This document shows positions 1 through 8,306 of a stretch of DNA of 64,000 nt, in pieces (position 1 is the stretch's first letter; every line of letters begins with the position of its first letter). Below the pieces are notes generated by a model that saw only the letters and a program-made list of their open reading frames with translations, made no database searches and was not told the origin of the DNA. Source of the DNA: Mesorhizobium sp. YIM 152430 (lineage in GTDB: Bacteria > Pseudomonadota > Alphaproteobacteria > Rhizobiales > Rhizobiaceae). The DNA lies in assembly GCF_029210365.1 (NCBI RefSeq), contig NZ_JARGES010000043.1, forward strand, positions 124,001-188,000, read 5' to 3'. A program made the translations under genes and the position numbers.

Positions 1-478
1 GAGTGGGAACTTGAGTCTGCTCGCCGAGCTGGCGCAACTGCTCCTGCGCGGCCGGGCGGCGCGTGTCCAGCGAGGCCATCAGGATCTTCTTGCCCTGGCG
101 CGCGGTCATCCGCTTGGCGATCTTGGCCGAGGTCGTCGTCTTGCCCGAGCCCTGCAAGCCGACCATCATGATGACGACCGGCGCCGGCGCGTTCAGATCG
201 ATGGTCGCGCCTTCCGCGCCCAGCATCTCGACCAGTTCGTCATGGACGATCTTGACGACCATCTGGCCGGGCTTGATCGACTTCAGCACTTCCGCGCCAA
301 CGGCCTTCGCCTTGACCTTGTCGGTGAAGGAACGGACGACCTCGAGCGCGACGTCCGCCTCGATCAGCGCACGGCGAACCTCGCGCAGCGCCGCCGAGAC
401 ATCCGCCTCGGAAAGCGCGCCGCGGCCCGTCAGGCCGTTCAGGATGGAGCCGAGCCGCTCCTGAAGTGATTCAAACAT
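1..478 (-). CDS. ffh: signal recognition particle protein Ffh, N-terminal part (runs off the left edge)
   Basis: SRP54-type GTPase that binds signal peptides of nascent membrane proteins and docks with FtsY. The visible 159 residues begin MFESLQERLGSILNGLTGRG and cover the N-domain helical bundle and the start of the G domain, with the G1 loop GLQGSGKT at residues 107-114 and DTRRPAAQEQLRQL further on. The M domain and the stop codon lie outside the window. The ATG at 476-478 follows an AAGGA ribosome site. Identification is secure; the gene is cut only by the window boundary. Confidence 0.95.
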   Translation of the reverse strand, partial: MFESLQERLGSILNGLTGRGALSEADVSAALREVRRALIEADVALEVVRSFTDKVKAKAVGAEVLKSIKPGQMVVKIVHDELVEMLGAEGATIDLNAPAPVVIMMVGLQGSGKTTTSAKIAKRMTARQGKKILMASLDTRRPAAQEQLRQLGEQTQVPT

Positions 479-792
479 CCGCCGTCCTTCATGTCTCGTG
501 CATCATCGCCCGAGAGGTAATGCGTGCCGCGGCAAATCCCAACGGTCCAAAGCGGAACGACACCCGGGGGCGCATGGCGCTGCCGGGTGTTGACCTCCGG
601 GATCGGCCTTTTCTCAAGGAAAAGTGTCCTGGTCGGCTGCTCGGAGTGGTCACTCGTCGCGGAAACTGGCGGCTTTTGACCGCAAAAATGCGACGGAGTC
701 AAGGCAGGCGCTCTCTCCATCGTGAAGTGCAGCCCATGGACGCGGGTGACGGCGGACCTAGGTTAAGCGTGACCATTCGAAGGAGGTCGATC
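479..792. other. intergenic stretch between divergent ffh and the DUF6152 gene
   Basis: These 314 bases separate two divergently read genes and must hold both promoters. I found no convincing -35/-10 pair, RNA gene or conserved small reading frame. An AGGAGG ribosome site lies at its right end (781-786). Confidence 0.5.
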
Positions 793-1176
793 ATGCGACA
801 CTCATTCCTGCGTGCCTGCATCCTCGCAGGCGCCCTTGCGGCGGGCGCGATCCCGCCCGCCATCGCCCATCACGGCTGGTCCTGGGCCGAAGAGGAATTC
901 TCCGAACTCACCGGGACGGTCCGTTCCGTCTTCGTCGGCAATCCTCATGCGCGGCTGGAACTCGAAGTCGAGGGCGAGGTCTGGACGGTCGAACTCGCTC
1001 CGCCCGCGGCCACGGCGCGTTCGGGCTTCACCGAAGAGGCCGTGTCGACCGGCGATGAGGCGACCGTCGTCGGCCATCGCTCGCTCGATCCCGATAAGCG
1101 GGTGTTCAAGGCCGTCCGGGTCATCGTCGGCGAAGAGACCTATGACGTCTATCCGCGCAGGCTTCCGCCGGCCTGA
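793..1176 (+). CDS. DUF6152 family exported protein
   Basis: 127-residue protein with a Sec signal peptide (MRHSFLRACILAGALAAGAI, cleavage near AIA-HH), so probably periplasmic. The mature part starts HHGWSWAEEEFSELTGTV and resembles the DUF6152 family, small beta-rich proteins of unknown function. The chosen ATG has AGGAGG at 781-786; the frame is open further upstream but that part has no signal peptide. It lies 3 bases before the next gene, so the two are probably co-transcribed. Confidence 0.75.
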   Translation: MRHSFLRACILAGALAAGAIPPAIAHHGWSWAEEEFSELTGTVRSVFVGNPHARLELEVEGEVWTVELAPPAATARSGFTEEAVSTGDEATVVGHRSLDPDKRVFKAVRVIVGEETYDVYPRRLPPA

Positions 1177-1179
1177 CGC

Positions 1180-1623
1180 GTGAAATTGCTTTCCGCACTG
1201 GAGACGCTCGCGCCCGTCGAGGCGCTGAAAGTCTCGTTCTACGCCTATCCGGTCGTGAATGGGCTGCACGTCCTGTCGGTCGGCACGCTGATCGTCTCGA
1301 TCCTGCTGCTGGACCTGCGCATCCTCGGTGCCTTCGCCAGCCTGCCGGAAGATGCGGCGATGCGCGTTTTCCGCCGCCTCGCGCTGACCGGCTTTGCCGG
1401 CGCCGTCCTGACCGGCCTGCCGATGTTCGCGATCCAGGCGACGACCTATGCCGCAAACCCCGCCTTTCGCATCAAGATGGCGCTTCTCTTCGTCGCCGGG
1501 ATCAATGCCGCGCTCTTCGCGATCCTGCGGTCGCCGCGCGCGGGACGCGGACTGGCGGCGCTCTCCCTCGTCCTTTGGCTCGGCGTTCTCTTCGCCGGCC
1601 GGTTCATCGGCTTCGTCGAATAG
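1180..1623 (+). CDS. small integral membrane protein (DUF6644/DUF2214-like)
   Basis: 147-residue membrane protein with about four hydrophobic segments (roughly residues 22-48, 66-86, 96-114 and 122-142). It starts at GTG 1180, three bases after the stop of the DUF6152 gene. Genes of this kind often sit beside DUF6152 genes, so a joint envelope role is likely, but no function is known. An intrinsic terminator follows directly. Confidence 0.65.
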   Translation: MKLLSALETLAPVEALKVSFYAYPVVNGLHVLSVGTLIVSILLLDLRILGAFASLPEDAAMRVFRRLALTGFAGAVLTGLPMFAIQATTYAANPAFRIKMALLFVAGINAALFAILRSPRAGRGLAALSLVLWLGVLFAGRFIGFVE

Positions 1624-1658
1624 AAAAACGCCGCCCCGGCGAACCGGGACGGCGTTTT
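1624..1658 (+). terminator. intrinsic terminator after the DUF6152/membrane pair
   Basis: Inverted repeat AAAACGCCG...CGGCGTTTT with a GC-rich core ends in a T run directly after the stop at 1623. It could also serve the minus-strand gene ending at 1683. Confidence 0.8.
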
Positions 1659-1682
1659 GTCACAAAAGCGAAACGTGTCGCC

Positions 1683-2585
1683 TCACCAGGGACGGACCCA
1701 GCCCTGGATCACGGTCTGCTTGTCGCGGTGATTGCCGCCCAGCACGGCGCCGAAATAGGCGGCAGCGGCGGAGATCAGCAGCGAGGCGGCGGTGATGAAA
1801 GCGGCGATCATGCCAATGCGGCGCGCCTGATCGGCCGTTTCGCGGGCGGTGGCCTCCAGTTGCTGGGCCTGCGCCCAGACCTCGTCGACGCGGGCCTGCG
1901 CCTCGGCTTCCTCGACGCCGGTGCGGGCGGCGACGACGCTGGCCAGATAGGCGCGGTCGGCTTCGGCAAGTTCGCCTTCCGTCACGGCGGTGACGAGAAT
2001 GCGGCCGACTTCCGAGCGCAGTTCCTCATTGGCCGTGTCGGTCGCGGTGCCGGGCCGCAGCAGACGATCGGTCAGGAGCGCATTGGGGTCGATTTCCTCG
2101 ACCAGCGTCGCCGCTCCGGAGGCAGCACCGCCGACGGCGCTGCCGACGGCGTTGGTCGCCGAGCCGAGAATGGCGGATGCGCTGGAGAAGGCCAGCACCG
2201 CGCCGACGAGCACGCCGAGCGCCCAGACCAGAAGGCCGTGCGAGCCGTCGCGAATGTCGGACTCGTCCTCGGTCGCGTCATAGTTGCGCCGCCGCAGCCG
2301 GCCCGTCAGATAGCCGCCCGCCATGAAGGACGACACCTGCACCCACAAAAGCCAGAGCGCGGCGGCGATGGCAAAGCCGACGAGCGACATGCCCGACCCT
2401 TCATAGGCGGAACTGAAGGTCAGTCCGAGCGCCGAGCCGAAAGCGAGAAGAACGAAGGAAATGGCGGAAGCCAGAACCGCGCCGCCGATGATGGCAGCCC
2501 AGTCGACATAGGATTTTTCGTCGCCGGTCGCGATTGCGGTCGCGCCGACGGGCGGCGTGGGAGCCGCGCCGTAATCAGGATTCAT
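1683..2585 (-). CDS. multi-pass membrane protein of unknown function (PhnA-like annotation group)
   Basis: 300-residue protein with hydrophobic segments near residues 30-55, 65-95 and 120-150 and one close to the C-terminus, and a long soluble Ala/Glu-rich segment in the middle (about 170-265). The motif WAAIIGGAVLASAISFVLL resembles rhizobial membrane proteins often labelled 'PhnA-like' without functional evidence. It lies 21 bases after a 24-residue membrane peptide read in the same direction and probably shares its candidate EcfG-type promoter (2716-2740), which suggests a general-stress role. Confidence 0.6.
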   Translation of the reverse strand: MNPDYGAAPTPPVGATAIATGDEKSYVDWAAIIGGAVLASAISFVLLAFGSALGLTFSSAYEGSGMSLVGFAIAAALWLLWVQVSSFMAGGYLTGRLRRRNYDATEDESDIRDGSHGLLVWALGVLVGAVLAFSSASAILGSATNAVGSAVGGAASGAATLVEEIDPNALLTDRLLRPGTATDTANEELRSEVGRILVTAVTEGELAEADRAYLASVVAARTGVEEAEAQARVDEVWAQAQQLEATARETADQARRIGMIAAFITAASLLISAAAAYFGAVLGGNHRDKQTVIQGWVRPW

Positions 2586-2606
2586 GGGACGTCTCCGGGT
2601 AGGCGC

Positions 2607-2681
2607 CTAGCGCAGGCCGAGAAGGGACAGGAGAAACAAGACGACCACGACGAGGCCGACGAGATAGATGATGCCGTGCAT
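2607..2681 (-). CDS. 24-residue single-span membrane peptide
   Basis: Reads MHGIIYLVGLVVVVLFLLSL followed by LGLR, one hydrophobic helix ending in Leu-Arg. Peptides of this form recur in Rhizobiales, usually unannotated. It lies between a candidate EcfG promoter and the larger membrane gene on the same strand. The frame is far below normal ORF-caller cut-offs; its form and position are the evidence. Confidence 0.6.
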   Translation of the reverse strand: MHGIIYLVGLVVVVLFLLSLLGLR

Positions 2682-2715
2682 TATTGTGCTCCCAAGCGTT
2701 CAGTTGCTGTCGATC

Positions 2716-2740
2716 AACACGCGAATGTGACCTTCGTTCC
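2716..2740 (-). promoter_or_regulatory. candidate EcfG-type (general stress) promoter
   Basis: Minus strand reads GGAAC (2740-2736), 16 nt, then TGTT (2719-2716), close to the alphaproteobacterial GSR consensus GGAAC-N16/17-CGTT. It ends 34 bases before the ATG of the 24-residue membrane peptide. One mismatch from consensus in the -10. Confidence 0.5.
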
Positions 2741-2776
2741 CTTGCCGCCACAAAATCGCCATCGGTAAAGCCGGGC

Positions 2777-3532
2777 TCACCCGCCAGTCGCCACGATGGG
2801 CTGGCGCGACGAAACCATACCCTTGCCTTCGTCCAGATGAAGGTAGAGCGGATCGAAAAGAGCGAAGGCTTCGAGCTGGTCGACGTCGAGGATCGTCAGC
2901 ATCTGCCCGTCGAAGGTGATCAGCCGTCTCTTGCGCAGTTCCTGAAGCACGCGGTTGACGTGGACGACGGAAAGCCCAGACATTTCGGCGAGGTCAGTCT
3001 GGCGCAGCGGCAGTGGCACGCTGTTGCCATCTACCAGACCGACGATGCGCGCGCGGCGATGGATTTCGCAGAAAAGGTGGGCGATCCGTTCGGCTGCGCT
3101 GCGCTGTCCCATGCTCAGGAGCCATTCGCGACTGATCGATTCCTCGACCAGCGTCGCCCACCACAGGGCGCGCATGATGCGGGGGTAGCGGTCCGTCATG
3201 TCGAGGATGCGCTGTTCGGAAATGACGCGCACGGCAACCTGCGTCAGCGCGGCGATCGAATGATCCATGCGCTTCAGCACGAAGACGCGCAGGTCGCAGA
3301 TGTCGCCGGCGACGAAATAACCGAGAATCTGGCGACGGCCGTCCGGCAGCGCCTTATAGCGGATCGCATAGCCCTCGACGATGAGATTGACCCCGTTGGG
3401 ATTGTCGCCTTCGCGGATGATGTCCTGGCGCGGACCGACGATGACGGGCAGGTCGGAAAGCGTCGACAGCGCCTGAACTTCTTCTTCGGTGAACTGGCTG
3501 AAATGCTCGAGCTTGCGGATCAGCGCGTCCAT
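2777..3532 (-). CDS. Crp/Fnr family transcription regulator
   Basis: 251 residues: N-terminal cNMP-binding-like beta-roll (about 20-140, VEGYAIRYKALPDGRRQILGYFVAGDICDL) and C-terminal winged helix (recognition region LAEMSGLSVVHVNRVLQELR). It lacks the N-terminal cysteine cluster of oxygen-sensing FNR, so it probably does not carry a 4Fe-4S cluster. The frame continues upstream to 3661, but the start at 3532 (MDALIRKLEHFSQFTEEE) matches the usual start of this subfamily. It is divergent to a cysteine-rich copper-binding-type gene, and a second paralogue follows beyond that. Confidence 0.85.
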   Translation of the reverse strand: MDALIRKLEHFSQFTEEEVQALSTLSDLPVIVGPRQDIIREGDNPNGVNLIVEGYAIRYKALPDGRRQILGYFVAGDICDLRVFVLKRMDHSIAALTQVAVRVISEQRILDMTDRYPRIMRALWWATLVEESISREWLLSMGQRSAAERIAHLFCEIHRRARIVGLVDGNSVPLPLRQTDLAEMSGLSVVHVNRVLQELRKRRLITFDGQMLTILDVDQLEAFALFDPLYLHLDEGKGMVSSRQPIVATGG

Positions 3533-3678
3533 GGGTCGGTTCTCCAATGCCGGATGTGTTTCATCATCAGTTGCTAAAACGGCAGAGCGCTCGAAAGGTT
3601 CGCCTTCGACCGTCGGAACATTTGCGGGCGGGCATGGATTGCACCCCCATGACGATCGCAAACCGAGGGAGCATGAAC

Positions 3679-4008
3679 ATGCACCATATCGACGCGCGGA
3701 TGCAGCGCTGCATCAACGACTGCCTGGCCTGCTATTCGACCTGCCTGTCGATGGCGATGGGCCATTGCCTGGAAATGGGCGGCGCCCATACCGAAAAGAA
3801 GCACTTCACATTGATGATGGCGTGCGCGGAGATCTGCCGGATGTCGGCGCATTTCATGCTGATCGGCTCGCCCCATCACGCTCATCTCTGCGCGGAATGC
3901 GCCGAGATCTGTAGCGAATGTGCGCAAGACTGCGAGCGAATCGGCGCCATGGACGAATGCGTCGCCGCGTGCCGGAAATGCGCGGAAAGCTGCCGGGCCA
4001 TGACATGA
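3679..4008 (+). CDS. four-helix-bundle cysteine-rich (copper-binding, DUF326) protein
   Basis: 109 residues with 16 cysteines in CxxxC and CxxC patterns (11, 15, 18, 22, 30, 49, 53, 71, 74, 78, 81, 85, 94, 98, 101, 105) and many Met/His. This is the DUF326 / copper-storage (Csp-like) layout, in which cysteines line a four-helix bundle and bind Cu(I). There is no signal peptide, so the cytosolic form is likely. GAGGGAG at 3665-3671 is 7 nt before this ATG; the in-frame ATG at 3673 is too close to it. The flanking Crp/Fnr genes suggest regulation, but copper binding is inferred from the family. Confidence 0.85.
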   Translation: MHHIDARMQRCINDCLACYSTCLSMAMGHCLEMGGAHTEKKHFTLMMACAEICRMSAHFMLIGSPHHAHLCAECAEICSECAQDCERIGAMDECVAACRKCAESCRAMT

Positions 4009-4123
4009 CCGACACCGGTGGCGATGACAAAACTGAACGACTTGAGATAACTGTTTGGCGATCCCGCTCCGAAGCCGAATAGTTGAGTATCGACTAACAA
4101 ATGTGAAAGCCTGTTCATTCAGA

Positions 4124-4139
4124 CTTCGCTAAAGCGAAG
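4124..4139. promoter_or_regulatory. inverted repeat upstream of the second Crp/Fnr gene
   Basis: CTTCGCT-AA-AGCGAAG, a perfect 7-base dyad 15 bases before the annotated start. It could be an operator or a small leader hairpin. Confidence 0.35.
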
Positions 4140-4153
4140 AGCCGTCCTGCGCA

Positions 4154-4966
4154 ATGGTGTCGCAGGGCTTTGATTGTGGGCGGCCGGATCTCATTTTGCT
4201 CGATGTTCTTCTTTTGAAATTCGGCCGGCGGGGCCATGATTGCGCGCCGATCTCAGGTTTGGCGCAGCTTGGCTTGCGCGATCGCCATTTCAGCCAGGAT
4301 CAGGATCTGACGCGCGAAGGCGACCGGTCGGCCAATGTGATGCTTCTGACCGAGGGGCTGGCCGCCCGCTACAAGCTGCTTTCGAGCGGGCGGCGACAGA
4401 TCACCACCTTGCTCGTTCCCGGCGATTTCCTCGACCTGTCGAGCTTCTTGGTGCCGCGGCGCGATTTCGGCGTCGTCGCCGTGACGAATTGCAGAACCGT
4501 CGTCATCGAGCACGAGCAGCTGCGCCGCGTCTGCGAGGTGGACCCTTCGGCGACCCATCTGCTGTGGACCGAAACCTCGATCGAGGCCGCGATCCAGCGG
4601 GAGTGGCTGGTGTCGATGGGCCGTCGCTCGGCCAAGGGGCAGATGGCGCATCTCTTCTGCGAATTGATGGTGCGCCTGTCTGCCGTGGGACGCAGCGAAC
4701 GCTCGGCCTTTCACCTTCCGCTGACGCAGAACGAACTGGCCGACGTGCTCGGCCTGTCGCCGGTTCACGTCAACCGCGTCCTGAAGGAACTGCGCCATGA
4801 CGGCGTGATCGCCTGGTCGAATTACTGGATCGAGATCCTCGACTGGCAGGGACTGGCCGAAATCGCGGAGTTCAATCCTGCCTATCTCGGGCTCGAAGCC
4901 CCCGTGCCCGCAAAACCCGTTGCGGCGCGCCTGCACGAGCAGGCACCGGCCCCGACCTCCAAATAG
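4154..4966 (+). CDS. Crp/Fnr family transcription regulator (second paralogue)
   Basis: 270 residues with the same layout as the regulator at 2777-3532: cNMP-like sensor domain (LTEGLAARYKLLSSGRRQIT...PGDFLDLSSF) and winged helix (LADVLGLSPVHVNRVLKELR). They share QREWLVSMGRRSA-type and LFCE motifs. No FNR-type cysteine cluster. The first 21 residues look unlike the family, so translation may start at TTG 4217 (MKFGRRG...). A proline/alanine-rich tail follows the HTH. Its proximity to the DUF326 gene suggests the three form one regulatory module. Confidence 0.8.
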   Translation: MVSQGFDCGRPDLILLDVLLLKFGRRGHDCAPISGLAQLGLRDRHFSQDQDLTREGDRSANVMLLTEGLAARYKLLSSGRRQITTLLVPGDFLDLSSFLVPRRDFGVVAVTNCRTVVIEHEQLRRVCEVDPSATHLLWTETSIEAAIQREWLVSMGRRSAKGQMAHLFCELMVRLSAVGRSERSAFHLPLTQNELADVLGLSPVHVNRVLKELRHDGVIAWSNYWIEILDWQGLAEIAEFNPAYLGLEAPVPAKPVAARLHEQAPAPTSK

Positions 4967-4990
4967 GACGACGAAGGTCCGGCCCGATGG

Positions 4991-5590
4991 TCAGCCATAG
5001 GACGGCGTCCTGACTGGGCTGGTCGAAGGCAGATGGGCGTCCGCCTCCACCGATGCGCGGGCGTCGGTTTCGCCGATTTCGACGAGCAGACGCGCACGGG
5101 CACGGTTCAGCCGGCTCTTGATCGTGCCCATCGCGCAGCCACAGATCTGCGCTGCCTCCTCATAGGAAACGCCGAGCACGCCGATCAGCATGATGACTTC
5201 GCGCTGCTGTTCGGGCAGCCGTTCCAGCGCACCGCGGATTTCATGCCCGCGCGCCGACCACTCCTGTGTGGCGAGGACCGCAGGGCGGCCAGCCGCGTCG
5301 TCGGCGAGCGCGGGCGCCTCGCGCCCGGCCTTGCGAATCTTTGTGTAGAAGCTGTTGCGCATGATCGTGAAGAGCCACGATTTCATGGCGGTTCCCGGCT
5401 GGAACTGGTGGATGTTGGCGATCGCCTTCGTCAGCGTTTCCTGCACGAGGTCGTCGGCGTCGCTGACGTCACGATGGAAGGTCCGCGCGAAGGCGCGCAA
5501 GGCGGGTATCAGATCGACGACGTCGCGGCGCGACATTTCCGAGCTTGAAAGATCAGACGATCGGTTCAGTTCACCGGCCGCTGGTGGCAT
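4991..5590 (-). CDS. ECF sigma factor, EcfG-like
   Basis: 199 residues with sigma region 2 (DADDLVQETLTKAIANI...MKSWLFTIMRNSFYTK) and region 4 (LPEQQREVIMLIGVLGVSYEEAAQICGC). These resemble EcfG-type sigma factors of the alphaproteobacterial general stress response, probably a paralogue since no phyR lies beside it. The ATG at 5590 has GGAG 7 nt upstream; an internal Met (5536) is the alternative. Several candidate GGAAC-N16/17-NGTT promoters nearby fit an EcfG-type regulon. It is divergent to the acetoacetyl-CoA synthetase gene. Confidence 0.85.
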   Translation of the reverse strand: MPPAAGELNRSSDLSSSEMSRRDVVDLIPALRAFARTFHRDVSDADDLVQETLTKAIANIHQFQPGTAMKSWLFTIMRNSFYTKIRKAGREAPALADDAAGRPAVLATQEWSARGHEIRGALERLPEQQREVIMLIGVLGVSYEEAAQICGCAMGTIKSRLNRARARLLVEIGETDARASVEADAHLPSTSPVRTPSYG

Positions 5591-5776
5591 TCCCTGGCTC
5601 CGTCTTGTCAATGCGCACAGGCACAAGCGCTCGTGCGAGCAGGCCCACGGGCAGGAATGCTCGAGGACGCCGATCGTTCCGGCCCGGCGGGCAGAATTCG
5701 ACGATTCCCCCGATCACGCCCTCTGGCAAAATTAGATCCTGGTCCCTAATGTTCGCGGCGATCAGGGAGGATCGCC

Positions 5777-7777
5777 GTGACTGCACCCTTTCGGCCGCTG
5801 ATGGCCATCTATCGCGATTGGCTGAAGGAAAGGCATGGGCTCTCCTTTGCCGACTATCAGGCCATGTGGGAATGGTCGACGACCGACATCGACGCCTACT
5901 GGCAGTCGATCTGGGAGCATGACGGCGTTCATTCCCCGACACCGCATTCGGCGGTGCTCGCCGAGGACCGGATGCCCGGCGCGGTCTGGTTTCCCGGCGC
6001 GAGCGTCAACTACGCCCATCAGGTGTTCCGCCATTGCGAGGCCGCCGATGAAGCCGCCCAGCCGGCGATCGTGGCTGCCGACGAGCGCGGCAATCGCACC
6101 GAGATGTCATGGTCGGAGATGAAGCGCCGGACGGCCTCGCTCGCCGCGACCTTGCGCAGGATGGGCGTCGGCAAGGGCGACCGCGTAGCGGCCTATCTGC
6201 CCAACGTGCCGGAAACCGTCATCGCCTTCCTCGCCACCGCGTCGATCGGGGCGATCTGGAGCGTCTGTGCGCCGGACATGGGCACGCGCGCGGTGATCGA
6301 TCGCTTCCAGCAAATCGAACCGAAGGTGCTGATCGCCGCCGACGGCGTTTTCTATGCCGGCCGCTCGCTTGATCGTTCGGGCGAGATCGAGGAAATCCAC
6401 GCCGCGCTCACCAGCCGGCCGAAGCTCATCCTCAAGGAAAGCGGCCATGCGTCCACAAAGCTGACGCATGATCTGTCGCTCGGCGAGGCTCTTGCGCGCG
6501 ACGATGCCGAAACGGCGTCCTTCCAGCCCGAATTCCTGCCCTTCGATCATCCGCTCTGGATCGTCTATTCCTCCGGCACGACCGGCAAACCGAAGGCGCT
6601 CGTCCACAGCCATGGCGGCATCATCCTTGCCGTATATGCCGCGCTCAAGCATCTCGACATCGGCCCGAGCTACGTCCGAAATTCGCTGGGAGAGCGGTTT
6701 CACTGGTATTCCAGCACCGGCTGGATCATGTGGAACTGCCAGGTCAACGGTCTTCTCGGCGGCACCACGATCTGCCTGTTCGACGGCTCGCCCAGCGGCA
6801 GCCGCGACGCACCGGACTGGAGCACGCTCTGGCGATTCGTCGCCGAAACGCGCGTCACCATGTTCGGCGCCGGCGCCGCCTTTTTCGGCAATTGCATGAA
6901 GGCGGGCGTCGATCCGGCGGCCGCCGGCGACCTTTCGGCCGTGCGCGCGCTCGGCTCGACCGGCTCGCCATTGCCGGAGGCCGTCCAGAACTGGGGCACC
7001 GAAGCCTTCGCGCGGATGGGACGTCCCGACATCTGGTGGTCGAACATTTCCGGCGGCACCGACATTTGCGGCCTCTGGATCGCCGGCAACCGCGAACTGC
7101 CGCTGGTGCCCGGCCGGATGCAGTGCCGCCAGCTCGGCGCCCGCGTCGAGGCATGGAACGAGGCCGGCGAAAGCCTCATTGGAGAGGTCGGCGACCTCGT
7201 TTGCGCGCGGCCCTTCCCGTCAATGCCGGTATTCCTGTGGAACGATCCCGACGGCAAGCGCTATCGCGATTCCTATTTCGACATGTTCCCCGGCGTCTGG
7301 CGCCACGGCGACTGGCTGTCGATCGGCGAGGACGGAAGCTGCGTCATCTATGGACGCTCGGACGCGACCATCAACCGCCACGGCCTGCGGATCGGCACGA
7401 GCGAGATCTACGCCGCCGTCGAGGATCTGCCGGAAATCCTCGATTCCATGCTGATCGACCTCGAATATCTCGGCCGGCAAAGCGAGATGCTGCTTTTCGT
7501 CGTCCCGCGTCCGGGCGAGGTGGCCGACGCCGCGCGCATCAAGGACGCGATCCGCCGGGCCGTGTCGCCCCGTTTCGTGCCCGACCGGGTGATCGAGGCG
7601 CCCGCCGTCCCGCGCACGCTTTCGGGCAAGAAGCAGGAAGTCCCGATCCGCCGGCTGTTTCTCGGCCATCCGATCGAAAGGATCATCTCGCGCGAGACGA
7701 TGGCCAATCCCGAATGCCTCGATTTCTATGTCGCGCAGGCCGGGGTCCATTTGGAGGACGCGCGCAAGGCGGGCTGA
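5777..7777 (+). CDS. acetoacetate--CoA ligase
   Basis: 666 residues, usual length for AacS. It activates acetoacetate with ATP and CoA, feeding ketone bodies or PHB breakdown products into acetyl-CoA. Adenylate-forming motifs are YSSGTTGKPKALVHSHGG near residue 265, WWSNISGGTDICG, GRSDATINRHGLRIG, and the catalytic lysine segment LSGKKQEVP near residue 615. GTG start at 5777 after AGGGAGG (5764-5770). It stands alone, with no PHB genes beside it in the window. Confidence 0.9.
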   Translation: MTAPFRPLMAIYRDWLKERHGLSFADYQAMWEWSTTDIDAYWQSIWEHDGVHSPTPHSAVLAEDRMPGAVWFPGASVNYAHQVFRHCEAADEAAQPAIVAADERGNRTEMSWSEMKRRTASLAATLRRMGVGKGDRVAAYLPNVPETVIAFLATASIGAIWSVCAPDMGTRAVIDRFQQIEPKVLIAADGVFYAGRSLDRSGEIEEIHAALTSRPKLILKESGHASTKLTHDLSLGEALARDDAETASFQPEFLPFDHPLWIVYSSGTTGKPKALVHSHGGIILAVYAALKHLDIGPSYVRNSLGERFHWYSSTGWIMWNCQVNGLLGGTTICLFDGSPSGSRDAPDWSTLWRFVAETRVTMFGAGAAFFGNCMKAGVDPAAAGDLSAVRALGSTGSPLPEAVQNWGTEAFARMGRPDIWWSNISGGTDICGLWIAGNRELPLVPGRMQCRQLGARVEAWNEAGESLIGEVGDLVCARPFPSMPVFLWNDPDGKRYRDSYFDMFPGVWRHGDWLSIGEDGSCVIYGRSDATINRHGLRIGTSEIYAAVEDLPEILDSMLIDLEYLGRQSEMLLFVVPRPGEVADAARIKDAIRRAVSPRFVPDRVIEAPAVPRTLSGKKQEVPIRRLFLGHPIERIISRETMANPECLDFYVAQAGVHLEDARKAG

Positions 7778-7818
7778 ACGCCTTGGCGTCTCATTTGGAA
7801 ACCTATCGTGATTTCGGT

Positions 7819-7843
7819 GGAACCGCGAAGGGGGTCGGGCGTT
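7819..7843 (+). promoter_or_regulatory. EcfG-type promoter matching full consensus
   Basis: GGAAC (7819-7823), 16 nt, CGTT (7840-7843), an exact match to the GSR consensus GGAAC-N16-CGTT. It lies 55 bases before the ATG of the secreted protein at 7899. Confidence 0.6.
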
Positions 7844-7898
7844 TTCCCGGCCAGAAGATGGCTGCCCGATGGCAGCGCCCCGACTGGAAGGCCGACCG

Positions 7899-8303
7899 AT
7901 GATCCCGACGAACCGTCTTGCAAAGCTTGCAGCCCTCGCACTGGCATCGGCGATCGCGCTGCCCGCAGTCGCCGGCGCGGTCAGCCTTCCCGATCTCGGT
8001 CCGGTTCCCGCTCCCCGCCCGGCGATGGAGGCGAGCGTCAGGGCCGCTGCGCCCCTGCCACAGCGCGAAGTCGTTCAGATCTCCACCAGCGCGCAGGAAA
8101 TCCCCGATGGCCGGCGCGATGTCCGCGTCGTCGGCGCGAACTTCCTGCCCGATGCGAGCGAGGAGATCGACTTCTCGCGGTCCGGCGAGCAGGATTTCGC
8201 TGCGGTCGGCTATGCCGAATGGCTGGTCATGACGACCGTCCAGCGCATGTTCCAGACCTCGGACGAAAACGAGACGCTTCAGATCGCTTCGAACGACCGG
8301 TAA
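7899..8303 (+). CDS. exported protein of unknown function, predicted stress-induced
   Basis: 134 residues with a signal peptide (MIPTNRLAKLAALALASAIA...AGA) followed by a proline-rich linker and a small globular part (FLPDASEEIDFSRSGEQDFA...). I do not recognise a domain. GGAAGG lies just upstream of the ATG. An exact GSR consensus promoter sits 55 bases upstream, so it is a likely member of the EcfG regulon. It ends 3 bases before the convergent rlpA-like gene. Confidence 0.7.
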   Translation: MIPTNRLAKLAALALASAIALPAVAGAVSLPDLGPVPAPRPAMEASVRAAAPLPQREVVQISTSAQEIPDGRRDVRVVGANFLPDASEEIDFSRSGEQDFAAVGYAEWLVMTTVQRMFQTSDENETLQIASNDR

Positions 8304-8306
8304 GCC

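Noticed and set aside
2777-4966. Oxygen-sensing FNR and FNR boxes (TTGAT-N4-ATCAA)
   Set aside because: Neither Crp/Fnr protein has the cysteine cluster, and no such box was found in the surrounding intergenic regions.
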